Of a stretch of DNA of 64,000 nucleotides, positions 55,301 to 64,000 are shown piece after piece; the first letter of the stretch is position 1, and every line of letters starts with the position of its first letter. The position numbers and the translations under genes are program-made. The notes under the pieces were generated by a model. That model did not search any database. It was not told the origin of the DNA and saw only the letters and a list, made by a program, of their open reading frames with translations. Location: the NCBI RefSeq assembly GCF_965224175.1, contig NZ_OZ245041.1, positions 3,162,001-3,226,000 of the forward strand, in the 5' to 3' direction. The DNA comes from Kordia sp965224175. GTDB lineage: Bacteria; Bacteroidota; Bacteroidia; Flavobacteriales; Flavobacteriaceae.

Positions 55301-57199
55301 ATGAGTGACGCTTTGAAACACGAGTGCGGAATTGCACTTTTAAGGCTTTTAAAACCATTAGACTACTACAAGAAAAAGTATGGTACTGCATTTTATGGGA
55401 TTAATAAAATGTATTTACTAATGGAAAAACAACACAATAGAGGGCAAGATGGTGCCGGATTGGCAAGCATTAAACTCGATATGACTCCAGGAGAACGCTA
55501 CATTAGCCGAGTACGTTCCAACCAACAGCAACCAATTCAAGATATTTTTGCGCAAGTAAATCAACGCATTAACACTATTCTTGAAGAAAAGCCTTATTTG
55601 AACGACGATGTTATACGCCAAAAGAAAGAATTACCATATGTAGGCGAATTGTTTCTTGGACACGTACGTTACGGAACTTTTGGAAAAAATAGTATCGAAA
55701 GTGTACATCCGTTTTTAAGACAAAACAATTGGATGCATCGTAATTTAATTGTTGCCGGAAACTTTAACATGACCAATGTAAATGAGCTTTTTGCAAACTT
55801 AATTAAGATTGGTCAGCACCCTAAAGAAAAGGCAGATACGATTACCATTATGGAAAAAATCGGTCATTTTTTAGATGATGCCGTAGCCAAACTCTATAAA
55901 AAATTAAAAGCCGAAGGATATAATAAACGTGAAGCTTCTCCTTTGATTGCTGAACGATTAAATATCGCTAAGATTTTAAAAAGGTCTGCCAAAAATTGGG
56001 ATGGTGGTTATGCAATGGCTGGATTGTTAGGTCATGGAGATGCTTTTGTATTGAGAGATCCTGCGGGAATTCGTCCAGCGTATTATTATAAAGATGATGA
56101 AATTGTAGTTGTTGCTTCAGAACGCCCTGTGATTCAAACTGTATTCAATGTAGATTTTGATAATGTACAAGAAATTGATCCAGGAAATGCACTAATCATC
56201 AAAAAAAATGGTACCGTTCAAACCAAAGAAATTTTAGAACCGCTAGAACGTAAAGCGTGTTCTTTTGAACGTATTTATTTTTCTCGCGGTAGTGATGCTG
56301 AAATTTATCATGAACGAAAAATGCTTGGAAAACTACTCCTTCCTAAAGTATTAAAAGCTATTGATGATGATATTAAAAATACCGTATTTTCATTTATTCC
56401 GAATACAGCAGAAACTTCCTTTTTTGGATTGACGGAAGCCGTTGAAGAATACTTAAACGAACGCAAAACCAACGAAATTTTAAATGGCCAACGTACACTT
56501 TCTGCGGAAAAAGTACGGGAAATCCTTTCAGAAAGACCTCGTGTTGAAAAGATTGCCATTAAAGATGTAAAACTTCGTACTTTTATTACAGAAGATAGTA
56601 GTAGAGACGACTTAGTTGCACACGTATACGATGTTACATACGGTGTCATAAAACCAGAAGATAATTTGGTGATTATTGACGATAGTATTGTGCGCGGAAC
56701 TACACTGAAGAAAAGTATTATCAAAATGATGGATCGTTTGCATCCAAAGAAAATAGTGGTTGTTTCTTCTGCACCACAAATTCGTTATCCGGATTGTTAT
56801 GGAATCGATATGGCGCGTATGGAAGATTTAATTGCGTTTAGAGCCGCTTTATCGCTTTTAAAAGACAGAAACCAATACGATTTGGTGGAAGAAGTTTATA
56901 AAAAATGTAAAGCGCAGGAAAACCTGAGAGATATTGATGTTCAAAATTTTGTAAAAGAAATTTATGATCCTTTTACAGATGAAGAAATATCAGAAAAAAT
57001 AAGTGAACTTATCAAAACAGATGTTGTAAATGCAGAAGTTAATGTGATTTTCCAAAAAGTAGCCAACCTTAATAAAGCATGCCCGAAAAATTTAGGAGAT
57101 TGGTACTTTACTGGAAATTATCCAACCGATGGAGGAAATCGTGTGGTAAACAGAGCATTTATTAACTTTTATGAAGGCAACAAAGAACGCGCGTACTAA
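55301..57199 (+). CDS. purF: Amidophosphoribosyltransferase, long Bacteroidota form
   Basis: A 632-residue PurF homologue, making phosphoribosylamine from PRPP and glutamine. The glutaminase part has Cys9 in KHECGIALL as the candidate nucleophile, exposed after processing of a short propeptide, plus GHVRYGTFGKN and NWDGGYAMAGLLGHGDAF. The transferase part has the PRPP loop VIIDDSIVRGTTLKKS. The protein is about 130 residues longer than E. coli PurF, owing to insertions near residues 60-100 and 160-230 and a longer C-terminal tail. I recall such a form across Bacteroidota, so this may be lineage-typical rather than anomalous. Confidence 0.88.
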   Translation: MSDALKHECGIALLRLLKPLDYYKKKYGTAFYGINKMYLLMEKQHNRGQDGAGLASIKLDMTPGERYISRVRSNQQQPIQDIFAQVNQRINTILEEKPYLNDDVIRQKKELPYVGELFLGHVRYGTFGKNSIESVHPFLRQNNWMHRNLIVAGNFNMTNVNELFANLIKIGQHPKEKADTITIMEKIGHFLDDAVAKLYKKLKAEGYNKREASPLIAERLNIAKILKRSAKNWDGGYAMAGLLGHGDAFVLRDPAGIRPAYYYKDDEIVVVASERPVIQTVFNVDFDNVQEIDPGNALIIKKNGTVQTKEILEPLERKACSFERIYFSRGSDAEIYHERKMLGKLLLPKVLKAIDDDIKNTVFSFIPNTAETSFFGLTEAVEEYLNERKTNEILNGQRTLSAEKVREILSERPRVEKIAIKDVKLRTFITEDSSRDDLVAHVYDVTYGVIKPEDNLVIIDDSIVRGTTLKKSIIKMMDRLHPKKIVVVSSAPQIRYPDCYGIDMARMEDLIAFRAALSLLKDRNQYDLVEEVYKKCKAQENLRDIDVQNFVKEIYDPFTDEEISEKISELIKTDVVNAEVNVIFQKVANLNKACPKNLGDWYFTGNYPTDGGNRVVNRAFINFYEGNKERAY

Positions 57200-57402
57200 G
57201 CGGAAGACATCTGACAAGGAAAGATTTTTTTCATGTAAGAATTTTTATCTCAGAGATGTCAAAATCCTAAATAAAAGTTAAAATAGGCACTTAGTCTAAA
57301 AAAAAGGCATTTTGTCTGATTTATTAGGTGAGATTTAACGACTCTACTTACATTAGCAATGCCATAGCATAAGTAGGTTAAGTTCATGGTAAGATTTGGG
57401 GC

Positions 57403-57432
57403 AAAAAAAGGTGGTTTATTCCACCTTTTTTT
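57403..57432 (+). terminator. Intrinsic terminator downstream of purF
   Basis: AAAAAGGTGG pairs with CCACCTTTTT around TTTATT, followed by further T residues. It is 204 bases past the purF stop, rather far, which leaves room for a small RNA ending here. Confidence 0.8.
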
Positions 57433-57439
57433 ATTTTTA

Positions 57440-57530
57440 CTCGCTTTGCTTTAGATCGCTGACGCTTTTAGATGTTAAGACCGCTTCGCTTTTAGACCGC
57501 TAGCTTTGTTAGCTGTTAGACTGCTCACTC
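57440..57530 (+). repeat. TTTTAGACCGCTT-type degenerate tandem repeat
   Basis: Four to five near-copies of TTTTAGA[C/T]CGCT[T/A] with variable spacing occur in 90 bases. The unit matches the repeat after dinB at 46256-46300. Confidence 0.6.
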
Positions 57531-57620
57531 AAACGATTCTTCGACCAAATTTTATACAAAACATTCTGGATCTTGATTCTTGACTCCCAAGACCAAAGAC
57601 CCAAAACAAAATACTGAAAC

Positions 57621-57649
57621 AAAAAAGACGAACATTGCTGCTCGTCTTT
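57621..57649 (-). terminator. Intrinsic terminator of sodA
   Basis: AAAGACGA (57624-57631) pairs with TCGTCTTT (57642-57649). The minus-strand reading ends in a T-run, 28 bases after the sodA stop. Confidence 0.85.
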
Positions 57650-57676
57650 CATATATATTTCAAAGGAAATTATTAC

Positions 57677-58285
57677 TTATTTCGCTTCTGCATAACGTCT
57701 TTCAACTTCATTCCAGTTAATTACATTAAAAAATGCATTGATATAATCTGGACGTCTGTTTTGGTAGTTTAAGTAATATGCATGTTCCCATACGTCTAAT
57801 CCTAAAATTGGTGTTCCTCCGCAAGTTACTCCTGGCATTAATGGATTATCTTGATTTGGTGTAGAGCATACTTCAACTTTTCCTCCTTTGTGAACACAAA
57901 GCCAAGCCCAACCTGAACCAAACTGAGTTGCTGCGGCTTTACTAAATGCTTCGATAAATGCATCTTTAGAACCAAATTCAGCTTCAATAGCATCTTTTAA
58001 TTCTCCAGAAAGGTATCCTCTATCTTCAGGATTCATCACTTCCCAAAATAAGCTGTGATTGTAAAATCCTCCTCCATTGTTACGAACTCCAGCATTACTC
58101 ATGTCTAAATTCGTTAAGATATCTTCAATAGATTTCCCTTCTAAATCTGTTCCTTCAATAGCTGCATTTAATTTGTTTGTATATCCGTTATGATGTTTTG
58201 AATGGTGGATTTCCATCGTTCTAGCATCAATATTTGGTTCTAAGGCATCGTATGCGTATGATAGTTTTGGTAATTCAAAAGCCAT
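57677..58285 (-). CDS. sodA: Superoxide dismutase, Mn-type
   Basis: A 202-residue Fe/Mn superoxide dismutase converting superoxide to peroxide and oxygen in the cytoplasm. Metal ligands are in MEIHHSKHHNGY, GGGFYNHSLFW and the pair in DVWEHAYYLNYQNRR. The outer-sphere glutamine in STPNQDNPL is located where Mn-type enzymes have it, and NHSLFW is also Mn-like, so manganese is favoured over iron. It is monocistronic with its own terminator. Confidence 0.95.
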   Translation of the reverse strand: MAFELPKLSYAYDALEPNIDARTMEIHHSKHHNGYTNKLNAAIEGTDLEGKSIEDILTNLDMSNAGVRNNGGGFYNHSLFWEVMNPEDRGYLSGELKDAIEAEFGSKDAFIEAFSKAAATQFGSGWAWLCVHKGGKVEVCSTPNQDNPLMPGVTCGGTPILGLDVWEHAYYLNYQNRRPDYINAFFNVINWNEVERRYAEAK

Positions 58286-58681
58286 TATGTCTGTTTTTTT
58301 TAGTTAAACATTAGTTTTTACACTTACAAATTTAATCATATAAACGGACATAATAAAACAGGCTAAAAAGATTCTAATAATCTTTTCATAAAGTTAATCT
58401 ATTGAAAAAGAAAGTCAACTCATATTTTGTGCAAATCCAAACAGTATATCTTTTAGCACACAACAGTAGTATTCTTTACTAATGTACCATTTATCCTTAA
58501 GAGGTTTTTTCTATAATTCGACTCAGTCTTAAAAACATAGACTACTTATTAAGATTAAAAAATACTACAAAACGAATCGTACTTTTTTGAAATACTTTTC
58601 GTTTCTTTATAGAAAGAGTTGAGAATTAACCACTTGAAACTCTCTACATTTTAATTATTGTTTAACCATAAATTTTTAATC
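58286..58681. other. Intergenic region between sodA and the third precursor gene
   Basis: About 395 bases, AT-rich, with no reading frame of interest. It must hold the divergent promoters of sodA and the Cys-rich peptide gene, but no TAnnTTTG box with a proper partner was found near either start. Confidence 0.4.
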
Positions 58682-58993
58682 ATGAAAAAAAAGAATTTAA
58701 TTAAGAAGTTACAATTCAACAAAACACAAGTATCCAATTTTAGTGGCGACGGAGTTAAAGGCGGATTTGGAAGTCGTAGAAATTTTTGCGGACCTATTGA
58801 CTTGTCAGTAGCAGAGACGTGCATAGACGGCTGTGGTCTTACTGTAGAATGTACTAACTACACTGACTGTAACGATTATACATTTGCAAACTGCTCTGTA
58901 AATTGTCCTACGAATAACTGTGGAACAAATAACTGCGGAACAAATGACTGTAATCCATCAGGCGGAATTTCTTGCCCAGGATACGTATGTTAA
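58682..58993 (+). CDS. Cys-rich RiPP precursor (class I lanthipeptide-like) 3
   Basis: A 103-residue precursor-like peptide. The leader MKKKNLIKKLQFNKTQVSNF plus GDGVKGG is a variant of the ISNL/GG leader seen in the genes at 18815 and 19094. The core has twelve cysteines (36, 47, 51, 57, 63, 71, 75, 80, 85, 90, 98, 103) with a five-residue period CGTNN/CGTND near the end. It lacks the CTWYSEL block of the other two. The ATG at 58682 matches the leader; an upstream frame start at 58658 adds MFNHKFLI. A terminator follows directly. No modification enzyme gene is adjacent. Confidence 0.77.
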   Translation: MKKKNLIKKLQFNKTQVSNFSGDGVKGGFGSRRNFCGPIDLSVAETCIDGCGLTVECTNYTDCNDYTFANCSVNCPTNNCGTNNCGTNDCNPSGGISCPGYVC

Positions 58994-59021
58994 GAGATTA
59001 CATCAATAGTAATTGATACTA

Positions 59022-59056
59022 AATCCAGCTTTATCATGAAGCTGGATTTTTTGTTT
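59022..59056 (+). terminator. Intrinsic terminator after third precursor gene
   Basis: AATCCAGCTT (59022-59031) pairs with AAGCTGGATT (59039-59048) around a seven-base loop, followed by a T-run. It isolates the precursor gene from the helicase gene that follows. Confidence 0.9.
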
Positions 59057-59107
59057 TCAGCTACTTTATATTTTAAACTATCTTTGTTGTAGCTTAAAAA
59101 ACCTTCT

Positions 59108-62100
59108 GTGTCTACACCTTTTATTATTTACAATGCTTCTGCTGGTTCAGGAAAAACGTATACGCTTGTGAAAGATTATTTGCGCATACTTTTAAAATCT
59201 GTTCAAAAAGACACGTACAAACAAATTTTGGCGGTTACTTTTACCAATAAGGCTGTCGCTGAAATGAAAGCTAGAATCATTCAAAATTTAAATCTATTTG
59301 CTTTTGATGAAGAAAGTAAAAATTCATCAATGTTTTTAGAATTAACAAAAGATTTAAAGCTACATCCGGCGCAATTGCAACAAAAAGCTAAAGAAGTACT
59401 GAAAAGTATCTTGCACAATTACGCTTTCTTTGAAGTCGCAACTATTGATAAGTTTACGCATAGTGTTATTAGAACTTTTGCTTATGATTTAAAACTCCCA
59501 TTGAACTTTGAAGTAGAATTAGACACAGATGCTTTGCTAAATGAAGCCGTAGATCAATTGATTTCCAAAGCTGGTGAAGACAAACTTATTTCAGATGTTT
59601 TAATTGAATATGCACTTGAAAAAGCAGATGACGATAAAAGTTGGGATATTTCATTTGATTTAAACAAAATTGCAAAGTTGTTACTAAATGAAAACGAAAA
59701 GCCACATCTGCGGAAGCTGAAAGATAAAACACTCGAAGATTTTAGCCAGTTGAAAGACTTATTAAAATCAAAAATCAAGACTACTTCCGAAGAACTTGCC
59801 AAAGTTGGACAAACGGTTTTAGAACTGATTCAAAATTCTGGACTAGAATTCGATGATTTTCTGCGCAAAACACTTCCGAATCATTTCAAAAAAATTGCTG
59901 ATAAAGACTTTAATGAAAAAAGCCTGTATGGAAATAAACTTGCTGAAAGTTTAGAGAATGGAAATGTGTATAAAAAAACACTTGACGCTTCAAAAGCTGC
60001 AACTATTGATGCTTTATTACCACAACTAACAGAAGTATATCACAGTTGTAAAGAAAATGTATACGAACTTAGCTTTTTAAAGAATTTTTATAAAAATGCA
60101 ACGCCTCTTTCTGTATTAAATGCTATTCAACATGAATTAGAAACCATAAAGGAAGAACAAAATTTATTGCTAATTTCAGAATTCAACACCTTAATTAGCG
60201 AAACTATTAAAGATGAACCTGCGCCTTTTATTTATGAGCGTTTGGGCGAAAAATACAAACATTATTTTATTGATGAGTTTCAAGATACGTCTGTGATGCA
60301 ATGGGAAAATTTAATTCCACTGATTTCAAACAAACTACAAACGGAAACTTTAAGCAACAAAAGCGGTTCATTGACCATTGTAGGTGATGCCAAACAATCT
60401 ATTTATCGTTGGCGTGGCGGAAAAGCAGAACAGTTTATTGGTTTAAATGATATAAACGGTGCAAATCCATTTTTTGTTGAAAAAGATCCAAGAAATTTAC
60501 CGAAAAACTACCGCAGTTATGACGAAATCATCAACTTTAATAATGGTTTCTTTCAGCATATTGCGCAGTTTTTTCATCAAGAACAATTTGCTAATATCTA
60601 TAAAAACGGAAGTTTTCAAGAAACAAATGATAAAAAAGGTGGTTTGATTTCTTTTGATTTTGTGGAAACTAAAACCGTTGAAGAAGAGTTTGAAATTATT
60701 CCAGAAAAAGTAATTGGAAAAATTCAAGAAACACTTCAAAAAGGATTTACATACAGAGACATTTGCGTACTTACACGCAGAAAAAGTGAAGGAATTGCAA
60801 TTGCCGATATCCTGTCATCACACGAAATTCCAATCATTTCATCAGAAACATTATTGATCAAACGTTCACGCGAAGTACAATTTATCAATGATATCCTACG
60901 TTTGACAATTCAACCTAAAAACAATGAAATTAAACTTCATTTGCTAAATTATTTAGCTACTGAAAAACTTTCCATTTCCAATACACACGATTTTCTAAAA
61001 ACACATGTTACGCTTGAACCAGAAGAATTATTTGAAGCTTTGAAAAACTTTGATTTTGACTTCACTTATTTCTTGCAATTATCGTTGTATGAAGCGGTTG
61101 AATATTGTGTGCGTGCATTTTCACTAACAGAAAAATCAGATGCATACATTCAGTTCTTTCTAGATTTCGTCTTAGAGTACACTCAAAAAAAGCAACTTGG
61201 TTTTGCAGGTTTCCTAGAACATTGGGAAAAGAAAAAAAACCATTTAAGCATCATAGCTTCTGGTTCGGAAAATGCTGTGCAAATTATGACCATTCACAAA
61301 TCGAAAGGTTTAGAATTTCCCGTAGTTATCTTTCCGTTTGCCAATACTGATATTTATAAAGAACTCGAACCAAAACTCTGGTATCCAATTAATGCAGAAG
61401 ATTTTAATGGTTTTGAAGAAGCCTATTTAAACCTAAACAGTTCCATTCAAGAATATGGCGAATTGGGCGAAACCTTATATCAAGAACGACAATCACAATT
61501 AGAATTGGATAATTTCAACATTCTATACGTAGCATTTACACGTCCTGTACAACAGCTTCATGTCATTACCAAAAAAGATATAGACCGCAAAGGCAACGAA
61601 CGTTTGCAAACATTTTCTGGTTTGTTCATCAACTATTTAAAACATTTAGAACACTGGAATGATGAACTTTCAACCTATACATTTGGGGATTCTGAGGAAA
61701 ATCTCGCGAAAGCGGAAAAAACAGAAGACATTCACACCATAAAACAAGAAGAATTTATTAGTACTGCCAAAGAAGATCACAACTTGCACTTAATGACAAA
61801 GCAAGGTTTATTGTGGGATACTTCACAGGAAGAAGCCATTGAAAAAGGAAATCTAATTCACGATGTCTTAGCACAAATAAAATATCCATCAGACATTGAA
61901 TTTACATTAGATGAATACATTAGCAAAGGAATCATCGATGAACAACAGCGAGAAAAACTAGCAGAAAGTATCAATCGTGTTGTAAATCATCCTGAAATCA
62001 CAACATATTTTCATCAAGACAATACCATTTACAACGAAAAAGACATCATTTCTACATCAGGAAAAATTCTACGTCCCGATAGAATAGTAGTCAATCCAAA

Positions 62101-62260
62101 ACAAGAAACCATCATCATAGACTACAAAACAGGAATGCATGATCCTTTTTATGTAGAAAAAATTTATGAGTATGCAGATACTTTGGAAGAGATGGGATTC
62201 AACGTCACGCAAAAAATCTTGCTATACATCAATGAAGAAATAATTATAAAATATGTATAA
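59108..62260 (+). CDS. RecB/AddA-like UvrD helicase-nuclease
   Basis: A 1050-residue superfamily 1 helicase with a C-terminal PD-(D/E)xK nuclease. Walker A is SAGSGKT at 11-17. Further motifs are FIDEFQDTSVMQW (Walker B), VGDAKQSIYRWRGG, and VQIMTIHKSKGLEFPVVIFPF. The nuclease has LRPDRIVV and IIIDYKTG (DYK at 1005-1007). Such proteins process double-strand DNA ends for recombination, as in RecBCD/AddAB. An AddB partner is not visible nearby. The start is GTG at 59108; no in-frame ATG occurs upstream near it, and MSTPFIIYNASAGSGKT is a normal family start. Confidence 0.93.
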   Translation: MSTPFIIYNASAGSGKTYTLVKDYLRILLKSVQKDTYKQILAVTFTNKAVAEMKARIIQNLNLFAFDEESKNSSMFLELTKDLKLHPAQLQQKAKEVLKSILHNYAFFEVATIDKFTHSVIRTFAYDLKLPLNFEVELDTDALLNEAVDQLISKAGEDKLISDVLIEYALEKADDDKSWDISFDLNKIAKLLLNENEKPHLRKLKDKTLEDFSQLKDLLKSKIKTTSEELAKVGQTVLELIQNSGLEFDDFLRKTLPNHFKKIADKDFNEKSLYGNKLAESLENGNVYKKTLDASKAATIDALLPQLTEVYHSCKENVYELSFLKNFYKNATPLSVLNAIQHELETIKEEQNLLLISEFNTLISETIKDEPAPFIYERLGEKYKHYFIDEFQDTSVMQWENLIPLISNKLQTETLSNKSGSLTIVGDAKQSIYRWRGGKAEQFIGLNDINGANPFFVEKDPRNLPKNYRSYDEIINFNNGFFQHIAQFFHQEQFANIYKNGSFQETNDKKGGLISFDFVETKTVEEEFEIIPEKVIGKIQETLQKGFTYRDICVLTRRKSEGIAIADILSSHEIPIISSETLLIKRSREVQFINDILRLTIQPKNNEIKLHLLNYLATEKLSISNTHDFLKTHVTLEPEELFEALKNFDFDFTYFLQLSLYEAVEYCVRAFSLTEKSDAYIQFFLDFVLEYTQKKQLGFAGFLEHWEKKKNHLSIIASGSENAVQIMTIHKSKGLEFPVVIFPFANTDIYKELEPKLWYPINAEDFNGFEEAYLNLNSSIQEYGELGETLYQERQSQLELDNFNILYVAFTRPVQQLHVITKKDIDRKGNERLQTFSGLFINYLKHLEHWNDELSTYTFGDSEENLAKAEKTEDIHTIKQEEFISTAKEDHNLHLMTKQGLLWDTSQEEAIEKGNLIHDVLAQIKYPSDIEFTLDEYISKGIIDEQQREKLAESINRVVNHPEITTYFHQDNTIYNEKDIISTSGKILRPDRIVVNPKQETIIIDYKTGMHDPFYVEKIYEYADTLEEMGFNVTQKILLYINEEIIIKYV

Positions 62261-62300
62261 CTCAAAAATCGTAACTATTTTTGTTCAAAATTAAACAACC

Positions 62301-63494
62301 ATGTACGGAAGTATACAACAACACTTACAAAAAGAACTTGAAGAAATTAAAGATGCAGGACTTTACAAAAAAGAACGTGTCATTACTTCAGCTCAAGGCG
62401 CAGAAATTACTATAAACACAGGCGAAACCGTTATCAATTTTTGTGCGAATAACTACTTAGGTTTATCATCGCATCCTGACGTAATTCAGGCAGCAAAAGA
62501 TACGATGGACACGCACGGATTTGGAATGTCGTCGGTACGTTTTATATGTGGAACGCAAGATATTCACAAAAAGCTAGAACAAAAAATAGCAGAGTATTAT
62601 GGTACAGAAGATACCATTTTATATGCTGCTGCTTTTGATGCTAATGGTGGTGTTTTTGAACCATTACTTACGAAAGAAGATGCAATTATATCTGATTCGC
62701 TAAATCATGCCTCTATTATTGATGGTGTTCGTTTATGTAAAGCGGCGCGTTATCGTTATCAAAACAATGACATGGCCGATTTAGAAAAACAATTGCAACA
62801 AGCCAATACAGATGGAGCTCGATTTAAAATCATTGTTACCGATGGTGTTTTCTCTATGGACGGATTGGTGGCGCCACTAGATGAAATTGTAACCTTAGCT
62901 GAAAAATATGACGCTATGATTATGATTGATGAATGTCATGCCACTGGTTTTATTGGAGAAACTGGACGCGGAACCTTAGAAGAGAAAAATGTAATGGGTA
63001 AAATTGACATCATTACAGGAACGCTAGGAAAAGCTATGGGTGGCGCTATGGGCGGATATACCACTGGAAAAAAAGAAATCATTGAAATATTGCGCCAACG
63101 ATCAAGACCTTATTTATTTTCTAATTCGTTAGCACCTGCTATTGTAGGAGCTTCAATCAAAGTATTTGAAATGTTAGAAAGCGATACAACACTTCGTGAT
63201 AAGCTAGCAGACAATACGGCGTATTTCAAAAAAGGAATCAAAGATGCAGGTTTCGATATTGTTGACGGAGATTCAGCCATTGTACCAGTAATGTTATATG
63301 ATGCAAAACTGTCGCAAGTAATGGCAGATAAGCTATTAGAAAAGGGTATTTACGTAATTGGATTCTTCTATCCGGTAGTTCCAAAAGGAAAAGCTAGAAT
63401 ACGAGTACAATTATCTGCTGCACATAGTAAAGAACATCTAGACAAGGCTATTGCTGCGTTTACAGAGATTGGAAAAGAATTAAACGTAATTTAA
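62301..63494 (+). CDS. kbl: Glycine C-acetyltransferase (2-amino-3-ketobutyrate CoA ligase)
   Basis: A 397-residue PLP-dependent alpha-oxoamine synthase that cleaves 2-amino-3-ketobutyrate with CoA to glycine and acetyl-CoA in threonine breakdown. Seen are NNYLGLSSHPDVIQA, FGMSSVRFICGTQDIHKKLE, DECHATGFIG with the PLP aspartate, and TGTLGKAMGGAMGGY with the Schiff-base lysine. The length equals E. coli Kbl (398). Threonine dehydrogenase is not visible in the window. It starts 40 bases after the helicase gene. Confidence 0.95.
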   Translation: MYGSIQQHLQKELEEIKDAGLYKKERVITSAQGAEITINTGETVINFCANNYLGLSSHPDVIQAAKDTMDTHGFGMSSVRFICGTQDIHKKLEQKIAEYYGTEDTILYAAAFDANGGVFEPLLTKEDAIISDSLNHASIIDGVRLCKAARYRYQNNDMADLEKQLQQANTDGARFKIIVTDGVFSMDGLVAPLDEIVTLAEKYDAMIMIDECHATGFIGETGRGTLEEKNVMGKIDIITGTLGKAMGGAMGGYTTGKKEIIEILRQRSRPYLFSNSLAPAIVGASIKVFEMLESDTTLRDKLADNTAYFKKGIKDAGFDIVDGDSAIVPVMLYDAKLSQVMADKLLEKGIYVIGFFYPVVPKGKARIRVQLSAAHSKEHLDKAIAAFTEIGKELNVI

Positions 63495-63538
63495 AAGCTT
63501 AAATACACATATTTCTTAAAGGATTCTAAAAAAATTAA

Positions 63539-63546
63539 TATATTTG
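63539..63546 (+). promoter_or_regulatory. Putative -7 box of ompA-family gene
   Basis: TATATTTG matches TAnnTTTG and lies 70 bases before the OmpA-family start codon. No clear TTG is found 17-23 bases upstream, so only the -7 element is supported. Confidence 0.4.
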
Positions 63547-63615
63547 TCTTTGTTAATAAGTATTAACAACTTACATTTGTCCTTTAATTAACACTTAAAA
63601 TTAAATAATTAAAAC

Positions 63616-64000
63616 ATGAAACATCTTAGCAGATTTTTAGTTGCTTTGTTGCTTGTAGTAGGATTCAGCAACGTAAAAGCTCAAGACGAAAATAACCCTT
63701 GGCAAATTAATGTTGCCGTTAATGCCGTTGACTTCTACCCAACAAATGATATGGAAGCAGCTGGTATTACAGGAAAGTGGTTTGACGAATACTTCAATGT
63801 AGGAGACCACTATAACATCCTACCAACTCTTTCTTCAATTAGTGTTTCTAAATATGTTGGAGACGGATTTTCTGTAGGAGTTAGAGGTTCTGTTAACAGA
63901 ATCGAAAAGTACGGAGATTCTAAAGTAGAAGATTTATCTTACTACGGATTCGACGCACTTATCAAGTACAACATCAACGAACTTTACAACATGGGTAAAT
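63616..64000 (+). CDS. OmpA-family outer membrane protein (N-terminal part, cut by window end)
   Basis: The first 128 residues of a protein that continues past the window. A signal peptide (FLVALLLVVGFSNVKAQ) is followed by NNPWQINVAVNAVDFYP and several alternating beta strands, with GVRGSVNRIEKYGD. This start is characteristic of flavobacterial OmpA-family barrels that end in a peptidoglycan-binding domain. The C-terminal domain cannot be checked here. The ATG at 63616 is well placed. Confidence 0.8.
   Translation, partial: MKHLSRFLVALLLVVGFSNVKAQDENNPWQINVAVNAVDFYPTNDMEAAGITGKWFDEYFNVGDHYNILPTLSSISVSKYVGDGFSVGVRGSVNRIEKYGDSKVEDLSYYGFDALIKYNINELYNMGK

Larger units (their letters stand above)
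57200..57676. other. Intergenic region between purF and sodA
   Basis: No protein gene is seen. Contents are a seven-base hairpin CTACTTA/TAAGTAG (57343-57376) followed closely by an intrinsic terminator (57403-57432), the degenerate repeats at 57440-57530, and the sodA terminator (57621-57649). The first 230 bases could be the purF 3' untranslated region or a small RNA. Confidence 0.5.

Noticed and set aside
56308..56724. 138-codon minus-strand frame in purF
   Set aside because: It is antisense to the PRPP-binding region of purF and has no recognisable domain.

Overview
The window looks like chromosomal DNA of a marine-type Flavobacteriaceae (Bacteroidota). Supporting signs are the low GC content, type IX secretion sorting domains (types A and B), an IPExxxVDY-family gene, Bacteroidota-style promoters (TAnnTTTG at -7), flavobacterial intergenic palindromes, and Cys-rich precursors with an ISNL/GG leader of the kind annotated as class I lanthipeptides. 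Kordia is a guess at genus level, not a demonstrated assignment. No rRNA, tRNA, CRISPR array, transposase or phage gene was seen.

Region 1 (1-12.8 kb) is the most unusual part. About sixteen co-directional, mostly overlapping genes are devoted to NAD+-derived ADP-ribose and RNA 2'-phosphate chemistry. They are the tail of a NADAR protein, an RNase Z-like metallo-beta-lactamase, a bacterial-type PARG, two different macro domains, two ADP-ribosylglycohydrolases, a small possible ADP-ribosyltransferase-like protein, two DUF4291 proteins, the RNA 2'-phosphotransferase KptA, a 2OG-Fe(II) oxygenase, a sirtuin, a calcineurin-type phosphatase and a transglutaminase-like protein. Nicotinamide phosphoribosyltransferase (nadV) follows 1.3 kb later behind a promoter that overlaps a perfect 7+7 inverted repeat. 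KptA and Sir2 consume NAD+ and release nicotinamide and modified ADP-ribose. The macro, PARG, ARH and NADAR proteins could remove or process ADP-ribose, and NadV could recycle nicotinamide.

Region 2 (12.8-20.5 kb) holds an acyl-ACP desaturase, a membrane helix-hairpin-helix protein and an OmpA-domain protein, an ALDH7-type dehydrogenase, 3-hydroxyanthranilate dioxygenase (kynurenine pathway) overlapping a lipoprotein gene, two tandem Cys-rich RiPP-like precursors and an isoaspartyl peptidase/asparaginase lipoprotein. Region 3 (20.6-35.8 kb) is envelope biology: an alpha-2-macroglobulin-like lipoprotein and penicillin-binding protein 1C, separated by four genes (two T9SS cargo proteins, a repeat protein and an ABM-domain protein), then an M28 peptidase and a TolB-like lipoprotein.

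Region 4 (35.9-42.2 kb, minus strand) is a second RNA-repair-like locus: a PcfJ-like protein, RNA ligase RtcB, a TPR protein, the release-factor homologue PrfH, an ANT-like nucleotidyltransferase and a cytoplasmic NAAA/acid-ceramidase-like Ntn hydrolase. An intrinsic terminator lies about 230 bases upstream of the first gene on the same strand and could be an attenuator.

Region 5 (42.3-64 kb) is mainly housekeeping: an endonuclease-like membrane protein, lipoproteins, a CYTH protein, dinB, a low-molecular-weight phosphatase, pyk with an IPExxxVDY gene, acpP-fabF-rnc, purN-rnhA, a START-domain protein, a PfkB kinase, a long purF, sodA, a third Cys-rich precursor, a RecB/AddA-like helicase-nuclease, kbl, and an OmpA-family gene cut by the window end. 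REP-like palindromes lie at 35.8, 38.6-39.0 and 46.3 kb.
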